NCBI GenBank assembly: GCA_019359245.1
Contig: JAHHHR010000004.1
Location: 210,708 to 274,707, forward strand
Length of the DNA stretch: 64,000 bases
Direction of reading: 5' to 3'
Origin: Nostoc desertorum CM1-VF14
Lineage (GTDB): Bacteria; Cyanobacteriota; Cyanobacteriia; Cyanobacteriales; Nostocaceae
Shown here: positions 1 through 6,627 of the stretch, piece by piece
Layout of the letters: the number at the start of each line of letters is the position of its first letter
Numbering within the stretch: position 1 is the stretch's first letter
Position numbers and translations under genes: made by a program
Notes under the pieces: model-generated
Told to the model about the DNA's origin: nothing
Seen by the model: the letters and a program-made list of their open reading frames with translations, nothing else
Database searches by the model: none

Positions 1-1
1 C

Positions 2-172
2 TGCGATGCCTACGGCGGTAAACTACGCGCAAAAGTTTTTTACCAGAGAAAACCAGAGGGTTTTGATGAGAGCGATCGCAATACATCTCAGATAATATCC
101 CCCCGAAATTCTGGCCGACGGCTTGCTTATGCCGCTCAGACTTCTCTTTCCAAAGCAGTAATTCTAAATTAG
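2..172 (+). CDS. C-terminal fragment of an unidentified protein
   Basis: An open frame runs from the window edge to a TAG at 170-172 and encodes 56 residues. It starts with DAYGGKLR, encoded by a short palindromic repeat that also occurs in frame in the CHASE2 kinase gene near 8350-8385. The remaining residues (KVFYQRKPEGFDESD and on) are not recognised. The gene start lies outside the window, so it is uncertain whether this is a real tail or a chance open frame. Confidence 0.35.
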   Translation, partial: CDAYGGKLRAKVFYQRKPEGFDESDRNTSQIISPRNSGRRLAYAAQTSLSKAVILN

Positions 173-256
173 CTTGCCAGACCCTTGACAACTGATAATA
201 CATATACTACATTAATAATACAAGTCAACTTTCATTAGGGAGTTAGCTTTCACCAG

Positions 257-350
257 TAGCGGATAGCTCAAATAGCAGAGTGCCTACCTTGCACGGAAGG
301 GCCAACGTATTGAGGGTTATGGCATATAACTAAAAATCCTACTTCGCTAC
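257..350 (+). ncRNA. Degenerate Y-RNA/tRNA-like gene (copy 1)
   Basis: A 7-bp acceptor-like stem can be drawn between 257-263 (TAGCGGA) and 343-349 (TTCGCTA). A D-arm follows (GCTC 266-269 with GAGT 278-281). The central part keeps traces of the Ro60-binding segment seen in copies 2-4: CCTTGC, GGCCAACG and TTGAGGGTTAT. However, the lower Ro stem is lost, the CGA next to the bulge is altered, and no proper T-arm forms (ATAAC against CCTAC). The segment CTTGCAC resembles an Ala(TGC) anticodon loop. It is most likely a decayed or diverged member of the array upstream of the Ro60 gene. Confidence 0.5.
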
Positions 351-383
351 AGCAAATTGAGTGCTGAGTTTTAAATTGTCATG

Positions 384-510
384 TGGTGGGTAGCCAAGTG
401 GTAAGGCGCTTAATATCCTTATTCACCCCTTGCCTGCAAAGGCCGACGAATTGAGGGTTATCGTAGAAAAAACGAGCATTCGCGGGTTCAAATCCCGCCC
501 CACTACACCA
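384..510 (+). ncRNA. Y RNA with tRNA-like body (YrlA-like, copy 2)
   Basis: The ends form a tRNA-like acceptor stem, TGGTGGG (384-390) with CCCACTA (499-505), followed by CACCA. A D-arm (GCC/GGC, 393-406) and a T-arm (GCGGG 482-486, loop TTCAAAT, CCCGC 494-498) are intact. In place of an anticodon arm there is a hairpin with the Ro60-binding signature: CTTGCCT (429-435), GCAA tetraloop (436-439), AGGC (440-443), bulged C444, then GA pairing with UU. Upper pairs CCC/GGG continue (427-429 with 455-457). Bacterial Y RNAs are known to lie beside Ro60 genes and to mimic tRNA. The gene sits 220 nt before the Ro60 start. It cannot act as an ordinary tRNA because there is no anticodon arm. Confidence 0.82.
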
Positions 511-517
511 AAATCAA

Positions 518-563
518 TGCTGTTAGAAGTTTTAAATATTTAACTCCTAACTCCTAACTTTTT
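518..563 (+). terminator. Possible hairpin terminator between Y RNA copies 2 and 3
   Basis: GTTAGAAGTT (522-531) can pair with AACTCCTAAC (542-551) at 9 of 10 positions, and a T run (559-563) follows. This may separate transcription of copies 2 and 3. The TAACTCC string is repeated and may be an ordinary intergenic repeat. Confidence 0.35.
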
Positions 564-566
564 ATG

Positions 567-694
567 TGGCAGGTAGCTCAGTTTGGTAGAGCGCCGAAAA
601 ACATCCTTGTTCACACCTTGCCTGAAAAGGCCGACGAATTAAGGTTATCGCCTGTTAAGCCGGATGTCGCAGGTTCAAATCCTGCTCTGCCACC
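567..694 (+). ncRNA. Y RNA with tRNA-like body (YrlA-like, copy 3)
   Basis: Acceptor stem TGGCAGG (567-573) pairs with TCTGCCA (686-692). The D-arm GCTC/GAGC (576-579, 589-592) and T-arm GCAGG/CCTGC (669-673, 681-685) with loop TTCAAAT are perfect. Between them lies the Ro60-binding hairpin: CTTGCCT (617-623), GAAA tetraloop (624-627), AGGC (628-631), bulged C632, GA633-634 facing UU618-619. CATCC (602-606) can pair with GGATG (662-666) to seat the arm on the tRNA body. A stretch like the 3' half of a tRNA-Asn anticodon arm (CTGTTAA, 652-658) remains. The T-arm and acceptor differ from copy 2 by compensated changes, which supports selection for the fold. The Ro60 start codon is 37 nt downstream. 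Confidence 0.84.
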
Positions 695-730
695 TTTCAT
701 TTTTGCCTGCAAGGGCCGGGAGATGAAGCC

Positions 731-2332
731 ATGAATTACAACTTCTTTATTAACAAGAAAACTACAACACCACAAAATCAGCCTATCCCCGGACGGGAAG
801 CAGAGATGATTCAGGGACGTTCCGGCGGCTTTATGTTTGATGCTGGCATTTGGAAGATGCTGCGTCGCTGTCTTTTGGTTGGCACAGCAAAAAGCACTTA
901 CTACGCTGGTAAACAGGAATTAACTGAAGATTTTGTGGCAGTTGTCAGACAAGCTGTTGCTGAAAATCCCGGTCGTGTAGCGGAAGAAATTTTGTATGCT
1001 AGCGATGGACGCGCCATCAATAACAGTGCGCCTATCTTAGCTTTGGTGTTGCTGTCGATGGGTGAAACACCAGAAGCAAAACAAGCGTTTGGTGAAATCT
1101 TCCCGAAAGTTGTCCGCATTGGTAGCCACTTCTACGAATGGTTGAACTACACCAAATCTCTGCGGGGATTTGGCAAAGTAGTGCGGGAAGCTGGTAAAAC
1201 TTGGCTCTCAAGGGAAGATGTCAAGGGTTTAGCTTATCAACTATTGAAATATCAACAGCGTCAAGGCTTTTCCCACCGAGATGCATTGCGGTTGTTCCAT
1301 GTCAAACCGCCTACAGAAAATCACCGTCAACTATTTGAGTGGGTAGTTAGAGGCTGGGAAGAATTGCCAGCAGACATTCCCTCAGAGGCATTGGCGCAGA
1401 TTTGGTGGTATGAGTGGCTCAAGCGAAATCCCACCCAAACCCATGAAGCTATTTCCCAAGGACGTTTAACCCATGAAATGGCTGCACCTGTAGGCAAAAT
1501 GGACAAGCTTGCTTGGCAGCTGCTATTTCAGGAAATGCCAATAGGGGCAATGCTGCGTAACTTGGGTTCTTTAACTGAACTGGGTGTATTACGAGCTGAT
1601 GAAAGTGCCAACTTGCTGCAAGTGGAAGTAGTTCTTAATCGCAGAGAACATCTGCGTAAAGGTCGCATCCATCCGATTGATGTTTTGAAAGCACTCAAAA
1701 CTTATGAATCTGGTGGAACATTAGGACGCAGTAAGAAAACTTGGAACCCAGTCCCTCGGATTGTGGACGTTTTAGAAAAGGCGGTTGACCTGTCTTTTGA
1801 TGTTGTGCAACCCACAGGTAAAGTATTCATGCACGCCGTAGACGTTTCTGGTTCTATGGGTAGCTTGGTTGCAGATATGGGGCTAACTTGTTGTGAAATT
1901 GCCACCACAATGGCACTGGTGACAGCAAAAGCAGAGAAAAATTACATGATTCGCGGTTTTGCTACCGAATTCAGGGAATTAGATATTACCGCCAAAGATA
2001 GTTTTAGTTCTGCGGTTCGCAAAGCTAGCAACCAAAACTTTGGTGGAACCGATGCATGTGTAGCTTACGACTGGATGATTAAAAATAACTTTAAAGCTGA
2101 TGTAGTCTGCTTTTGGACTGACTCGGAAAGCTGGGCCGGATATAAGCATCCAAGTCAAGCACTGAAGAAGTACCGGAAAAAGGTAAATCCTGACGTTAAG
2201 GCGGTGTATGCCACCTTGACACCTTACCAAATTACTTTGGTAGATCCTGAAGATTCGCTGTCTTGGGATTTGGCAGGATTCGACCCGGGTACGCCTCGGA
2301 TCATCCAGATGCTAGCTACGGGTGAATTGTAG
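731..2332 (+). CDS. rsr: Ro60 orthologue, TROVE plus VWA domain RNA-binding protein (Rsr)
   Basis: The 533-aa protein has an N-terminal TROVE/HEAT-repeat ring (about 20-355) and a C-terminal von Willebrand A domain (about 365-533). The VWA domain has a complete MIDAS: DVSGS at 371-375, T440 in GGTD, and D464 in FWTDSES. Ro60 proteins are ring-shaped, bind misfolded RNA in the ring and Y RNA on the outer surface. In Deinococcus, Y RNA tethers the ring to PNPase for degradation of structured RNA. GGGAG precedes the ATG at good spacing. The gene is embedded in a set of Y-RNA-like genes (384-510, 567-694, 2381-2489), which strongly supports the assignment. No PNPase or RNA ligase gene lies within the window. 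Confidence 0.95.
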   Translation: MNYNFFINKKTTTPQNQPIPGREAEMIQGRSGGFMFDAGIWKMLRRCLLVGTAKSTYYAGKQELTEDFVAVVRQAVAENPGRVAEEILYASDGRAINNSAPILALVLLSMGETPEAKQAFGEIFPKVVRIGSHFYEWLNYTKSLRGFGKVVREAGKTWLSREDVKGLAYQLLKYQQRQGFSHRDALRLFHVKPPTENHRQLFEWVVRGWEELPADIPSEALAQIWWYEWLKRNPTQTHEAISQGRLTHEMAAPVGKMDKLAWQLLFQEMPIGAMLRNLGSLTELGVLRADESANLLQVEVVLNRREHLRKGRIHPIDVLKALKTYESGGTLGRSKKTWNPVPRIVDVLEKAVDLSFDVVQPTGKVFMHAVDVSGSMGSLVADMGLTCCEIATTMALVTAKAEKNYMIRGFATEFRELDITAKDSFSSAVRKASNQNFGGTDACVAYDWMIKNNFKADVVCFWTDSESWAGYKHPSQALKKYRKKVNPDVKAVYATLTPYQITLVDPEDSLSWDLAGFDPGTPRIIQMLATGEL

Positions 2333-2340
2333 ATATTGCT

Positions 2341-2371
2341 GAAGGGTAAAAAATGACAAACTTTATCCTTC
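2341..2371 (+). terminator. Hairpin between the Ro60 gene and Y RNA copy 4
   Basis: GAAGGGTAAA (2341-2350) pairs with TTTATCCTTC (2362-2371) over 10 bp with one G-U pair, around an 11-nt loop. It begins 8 nt after the Ro60 stop and ends 9 nt before copy 4. No T run follows, so it may be a processing or stability element rather than a true terminator. Confidence 0.4.
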
Positions 2372-2380
2372 ATACTTCAT

Positions 2381-2489
2381 GGCGGGTTATCCTTGTTCGC
2401 AACTTGCCTTTCGGGGCCGAAGAATTTAAGGTTATCGGTTACGTCTCCACCATTGTGGGGATTAGCGGGTTCAATCCCCGCACCCGCCT
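2381..2489 (+). ncRNA. Y RNA with tRNA-like body, D-arm replaced by Ro-binding arm (copy 4)
   Basis: A perfect 7-bp acceptor stem joins GGCGGGT (2381-2387) to ACCCGCC (2482-2488). The T-arm is GCGGG/CCCGC (2465-2469, 2477-2481) with loop TTCAATC. There is no D-arm. After the acceptor strand comes the Ro60-binding hairpin: CTTGCCT (2403-2409), UUCG tetraloop (2410-2413), GGGC (2414-2417), bulged C2418, GA, then AATTTAAGGTTATCGG. A second 7-bp hairpin (2444-2450 with 2455-2461, loop CATT) then takes the anticodon-arm position. The cap sequence and stem differ from copies 2 and 3 while pairing is kept. A 71-codon open frame here is a shadow. Confidence 0.8.
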
Positions 2490-2629
2490 TTGTTTGATTT
2501 TTATCTTACGCAAAGAAGAAGGCGATTTAATTTTTGAATGGTCGTTTTTCTATTTCAGCGATGGGTAAGAGTAGGGTGTCTTCAATGTGCGCTCGCATCT
2601 GTAAAACTTGTGAGTTGAAATCCTGTTGA

Positions 2630-4630
2630 TTAAGCCAAAAATGTTGCTATGAATCTACTGTAATATTGTTCATTTATTCTTAGACTATGAATTGCTTGTT
2701 TTACTTCCTCAATTTTTTGCTCGAATGACAGCTTATCAAATATTTGTACTAATTTTTCTAAGTTTACTTTGATTTCATCAAAAGCTTCTTTACTTTCATT
2801 ATTTTTTGTAATTTGATGTAAAAATATTCCCGTAAAATCCTGACATTCAGCTAAATATCGAATTAAATTAATCATTAGTTTATCCTCTTTAACTTTCGTA
2901 GTCATCAGCAAAGCTGTTTGAAAAAAACACTGGCTTACTTTAAAACTTCTTTGGTAATAATCAAATTCCTTGTTACTTGCTATAACATTTCCTTCACTTT
3001 CATCAATTATTCCTAATACTTGTGTACTTAATGCAAGCTTATAAAGTACTAAACCTAAATTAGAATAACAATCAACATATTCAAAAACCATGTTTTCGAT
3101 AGCTTTAAAGAAAGGATTATCTAATACCTTCGGTTCTTGCCTTAATTCTTCAAAGCAACCTACTCCATAAAATTCCATCACATGGTAAACAACTTCTAAG
3201 GAAATATTTTCCTGTTTACTAAGTCCTTGTTTTACTGCTATTTCTGCATTTTCTATATTTAGATACGTTTGTTCTTGAGTATCATTTACTTTCATGCAAG
3301 GAATTTTTGGAATAATTGTTTGGCAGCTATTAGATATTAATGTAGATAAAAATATTCCGGCTTCAGCGTGACATTGTTTCCAATCATTTGTTAATTTAAG
3401 TCTTTCTATTGCTTCTTCGCGAATAACTTCATACAAGTAGCATCCTTTTTCACTAAACTTTACTAAAGCTCTGTTTTTTAAATGACTGATAAGTTGGTGT
3501 TTATCTCGCTCATTTTGCTCATCCCAAAGCAAGGAAAAAATCCCTTCTTCAGGTATTATAGGAACATATTGATAACGGTAACATCCTAATCTACATAAAA
3601 GGTTATAGACTTGGGGATTATCTTGTTGAAGTTTATCAAACTGATATTGAACAAGATTTTCTAAAGTAGAATTTTTTAATAAATAATCACAATTCTTTTT
3701 CCAAAAACACTTTAAATCTCCTCTTGATGTCGTTACAATATCACCACGAAGGATATACATTACCTCCGCATTACCTCCATAAGCTTGATGCATTTGGCTG
3801 AGAGCATCACTATCTGTATTAATGTGACAGATTTCAAAATACTGTTGCCATACTTCTTGCTTTAAACCTTCCATTGCATAAGTTTGAAAAGTTTGAAGAC
3901 GCTTCAACGTATGTTCATCAATTTGCTCACGGCTTGTAATGAGAGTAACTGACTGTACACTATGATGCGCTAGTACAGTTAATAATTCTACATAATAACT
4001 GTGCTGGGATTCTATGAACTTACCATTTGTCAAAGCAGGTTCAAGGTTATCAATTAATACACCAATTTTTCTAATCTGAAGCTGGTTTTTCAATTGCTCC
4101 AGCATAATCATAAAATTTTCTTCTGGATTCTCCTTAAAATAATATCTGAGCTTGAGCCTTAACCAATCTTCTACTGAATTTAAATTCTTGGGTGTAATTC
4201 CTACACGCAGTTCAAGATATTCTAAACCTTGAAGCTCAAACCATTTTGTAGCTAAGGTTGTTTTACCTATACCGCCCTCTGCGTGAATTAGAATAACTTT
4301 TGCACCTTCGTTAACAAGGTTGTTGAGGTGTGTGATCGCTTCCTCACGCCCCACAAAATTATTATTGTTGATTGTCGTATCTTGAAGTTGCTCTGTTCTA
4401 GATTCGTTAGCTGGAATATCAACTATCTTTTTCCAATCTAAACCTAGCCTTTTACAAATTTCTTCAAAATTAAGTCGGTCAACTGCCTTAGCGCTAAAAA
4501 AGTTATGTACTGTTGACCGAGCTATTCCTAACTCTAAGGCTAAAGCCTTTTTACCCAAAGCATTACGAGTTAAAGCTTTGTTTGCTTGTTCTATTCCTTT
4601 TAGAGATGCTTTAAGCGATCGCCCAGTCAT
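2630..4630 (-). CDS. HTH plus NB-ARC STAND ATPase
   Basis: The 666-aa protein begins with a helix-turn-helix module (about 22-70) of the kind that heads many cyanobacterial STAND proteins. An NB-ARC NTPase follows: Walker A GGIGKTT at 119-125, Walker B VLIDN with D194, and sensor motif TSRE with R234. The C-terminal half (about 370-666) is helical and not recognised as TPR, WD or a known effector. STAND ATPases act as signal-triggered switches, in bacteria often in regulation or phage defence. It is convergent with Ro60 and divergent from the nuclease-like gene across a 151-bp gap. The A+T-rich composition relative to its neighbours suggests accessory status. Confidence 0.75.
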   Translation of the reverse strand: MTGRSLKASLKGIEQANKALTRNALGKKALALELGIARSTVHNFFSAKAVDRLNFEEICKRLGLDWKKIVDIPANESRTEQLQDTTINNNNFVGREEAITHLNNLVNEGAKVILIHAEGGIGKTTLATKWFELQGLEYLELRVGITPKNLNSVEDWLRLKLRYYFKENPEENFMIMLEQLKNQLQIRKIGVLIDNLEPALTNGKFIESQHSYYVELLTVLAHHSVQSVTLITSREQIDEHTLKRLQTFQTYAMEGLKQEVWQQYFEICHINTDSDALSQMHQAYGGNAEVMYILRGDIVTTSRGDLKCFWKKNCDYLLKNSTLENLVQYQFDKLQQDNPQVYNLLCRLGCYRYQYVPIIPEEGIFSLLWDEQNERDKHQLISHLKNRALVKFSEKGCYLYEVIREEAIERLKLTNDWKQCHAEAGIFLSTLISNSCQTIIPKIPCMKVNDTQEQTYLNIENAEIAVKQGLSKQENISLEVVYHVMEFYGVGCFEELRQEPKVLDNPFFKAIENMVFEYVDCYSNLGLVLYKLALSTQVLGIIDESEGNVIASNKEFDYYQRSFKVSQCFFQTALLMTTKVKEDKLMINLIRYLAECQDFTGIFLHQITKNNESKEAFDEIKVNLEKLVQIFDKLSFEQKIEEVKQAIHSLRINEQYYSRFIATFLA

Positions 4631-4781
4631 ATTTTAAATATGCGACTTTGAATAATTTTAACTGAGTTAATTAAAAGTCATACGTACTCATACACAAAGT
4701 CAGACATTCTGGACTTCTGACTCAAACACAATCTCAGACACCAGCCCTCGAAGCTAGTTGATGTAGTCATTCACAGTACTT

Positions 4782-5441
4782 ATGAAATCTACTTACATCA
4801 ACGGACGATGCTACTATCAAGGCAATGGTGGCGTTCTTCTTCCTGCTGTCACCACAGTTTTAAAAGCGACACAGCCATCAAAGTCTATAGCCGCCCTTTC
4901 CCATTGGCGTAATAAAGTTGGCGATGCAGAAGCAAATCGAATTGCTGCTAACAGCCGTCGCCGAGGAAATGCCTTGCACCAGTTAATTAAAGAACACCTG
5001 CAAGGTTACTCACCCAAACCTGATAACAACCTGATTCAGCCTTACTGGGATAGCGTTCAATCTTTGCTAAACCAACTTAGCGATGTTCAACTGGTTGAAG
5101 AAGCCGTGCCTAACTATAAAGAACTTTACGCCGGGAAAGTTGATTTAGTTGCTCGTTATCAAGGTGTTCTGTATTTAATTGAATGGACTACAGCCGAGGA
5201 ACCAAAACTGAGATTTGATAAGCTTTATGACAAACCTTTACAACTAGCTGCTTATGGTGGTGCAATAAATCGGTATTATAGCGATCGCCTCTTTAACTGC
5301 AAAATTAACCATGCTCTTATTGTTGTAGCCTTGCCATGTGAAGAAGCAGAGATTTTTGAATTTGACCGTGCAAGGCTAATTCATGTCTGGCATCAATGGC
5401 TTAATCGGCTGAATTTCTTCTTCAGTGCAGCTGCTGCGTAA
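4782..5441 (+). CDS. MGME1-like PD-(D/E)XK nuclease-fold protein with altered active site
   Basis: The 219-aa protein resembles the core of mitochondrial genome maintenance exonuclease 1 (MGME1): PAVTTVL near 21-27, RRRGNALH (60-66), GKVDLVA with D121, then IEWTTAEEPK (133-142), KPLQLAAYGGA and a C-terminal HALIVVA strand. In human MGME1 the equivalent stretch reads IDWKTSEKPK, with catalytic D238, D251 and K253. The spacing is the same here (D121, E134), but the Lys position is T136. The fold and metal ligands are kept, yet the usual catalytic lysine is missing, so activity is doubtful unless another Lys substitutes. It is divergent from the STAND gene and upstream of a convergent toxin-antitoxin pair. 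Confidence 0.7.
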   Translation: MKSTYINGRCYYQGNGGVLLPAVTTVLKATQPSKSIAALSHWRNKVGDAEANRIAANSRRRGNALHQLIKEHLQGYSPKPDNNLIQPYWDSVQSLLNQLSDVQLVEEAVPNYKELYAGKVDLVARYQGVLYLIEWTTAEEPKLRFDKLYDKPLQLAAYGGAINRYYSDRLFNCKINHALIVVALPCEEAEIFEFDRARLIHVWHQWLNRLNFFFSAAAA

Positions 5442-5545
5442 AAAAAGTGCGATCGCAATTTTTGAGAAGTACAACACCAATATTGAGTGCAGAATAACAT
5501 ATTTAACAAATTGGTGAGGAATTGAAGAGTTGTTCGACTCAATTA

Positions 5546-5953
5546 TCAACCCTCTTCCTCCCAATCCTCGATCTGTAACCCATTCACGCGATTAAATTCA
5601 CTCTTATTGTGGGTAACTAAAATTAAATTATGTGCCTGAGCAATAGATGGAATTTGTAAATCATAAGGGCCAATAGGCGTACCTAAAGTTGCCAATTCAG
5701 CATGAATTCGACCAAAAATTGTGGCGGCTACATCATCAAAACTCAAAGAGACAAAATTATTGAGAAAAGCTAACTGTAAAGCTAGGGTGCGTTGAGGATT
5801 CTTGCTTCTCATCGCCCCGTAAAACAGTTCAGCCTTAACAATTGAACAAACAGCAATATCTTGTGGTGATAAAGACTCTAAGCGTCGTCGCACTCCAGAT
5901 ATTGGACGATTTAGATAAACAATGTAAGCATTCGTATCTAATAAATAAATCAC
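5546..5953 (-). CDS. vapC: PIN-domain toxin, VapC/FitB type
   Basis: The 135-aa protein has the PIN layout: LLDTN with D6, KAELFYG with E42, IGPYDLQIPSIA with D98, and the terminal VTHNKSEF segment typical of VapC. These acids bind Mg2+ for endoribonuclease activity. Its ATG overlaps the stop of the upstream antitoxin gene by 4 nt (5950-5953), so the pair is translationally coupled. Length is normal and no acidic residue is missing, so it is probably active. Confidence 0.88.
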   Translation of the reverse strand: MIYLLDTNAYIVYLNRPISGVRRRLESLSPQDIAVCSIVKAELFYGAMRSKNPQRTLALQLAFLNNFVSLSFDDVAATIFGRIHAELATLGTPIGPYDLQIPSIAQAHNLILVTHNKSEFNRVNGLQIEDWEEEG

Positions 5954-6216
5954 TCTAACGGTTCCCGCACTTCATATTCACCTTCGGGATATCTCATCAA
6001 AGGCTCATCTTGCAGACAACCAGCCGTCTGTTCAAAAAAACCAGGAGGCCACCCCAATTCTTCAGGTGTTTTTACCTGCACTGGTGCTTCAATGTGACTT
6101 TTTGCTGCAAACACCTTGAGAGCATCAACAATTACTTCCTCTGGCGAAGCATACTTACCACTTTCAATCTGAGTTTGGATGAATTGCTCTATCTCTGGAT
6201 TCAAGAACACATTCAT
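5950..6216 (-). CDS. ParD/CopG-like antitoxin partner of the PIN toxin
   Basis: The 88-aa protein has an N-terminal ribbon-helix-helix-like segment (MNVFLNPEIEQFIQTQIESG, then YASPEEVIVDALKVF) typical of ParD-type antitoxins. An acidic, proline-rich C-terminus probably wraps the toxin. The 4-nt overlap and order (antitoxin first) fit a type II TA operon. Autorepression is expected from the family, but no operator palindrome was identified with confidence. Confidence 0.8.
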   Translation of the reverse strand: MNVFLNPEIEQFIQTQIESGKYASPEEVIVDALKVFAAKSHIEAPVQVKTPEELGWPPGFFEQTAGCLQDEPLMRYPEGEYEVREPLE

Positions 6217-6627
6217 AGATTTATTTACAAGGGTGCTTTTCCATAACTATTTTAGTCTGAGGTGAGATTGTAACTGAAGATTAGGCTGCTATATGCTTTG
6301 GATCAAAAGTGCGATCGCATACCCGCCCGAAGCGGTGTTTACGACGGGCTACGCCTACGCAAACATCTATCTCTTGTAGAATAGACAAAATGCTTGTTTG
6401 GTAACATAATGTAATATAACTTAGCAATAATCGAGCGATGCCTACGGCGGGCTGCGCCTACGCTGTTCTTTTTGGATGTACTTACGATTAACACCGCTAT
6501 GTGTTACATATCAGCCTGGTTTAATCTCAAATTGTCCACCCAAAGGCAGTAGATGAAGTTTTGTTTGAATAACTACAAGGGATGAAATAGCTCTGCTTTC
6601 CAAAAAGTGAAAAAGGAACAGATTTTT
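6217..6627. repeat. Intergenic gap with short palindromic repeats
   Basis: This gap holds at least two copies of a short repeat family: around 6325-6362 (TTACGACGGGCTACGCC) and 6434-6463 (GCGATGCCTACGGCGGG, then CTGCGCCTACGC). The same family occurs in frame in two coding regions (window start and the CHASE2 kinase gene). No RNA gene or ORF is supported. Confidence 0.6.

Noticed and set aside
384..694. Ordinary tRNA genes, perhaps with introns
   Set aside because: The anticodon arm is replaced by a Ro60-binding hairpin, the insert is far too short for a group I intron, and the genes lie next to a Ro60 gene.
2353..2568. 71-codon ORF
   Set aside because: It runs through Y RNA copy 4; the RNA structure explains the sequence better.
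2353..6246. Complete phage or integrative element around the STAND and TA genes
   Set aside because: No integrase, att-like direct repeats or structural genes were found.
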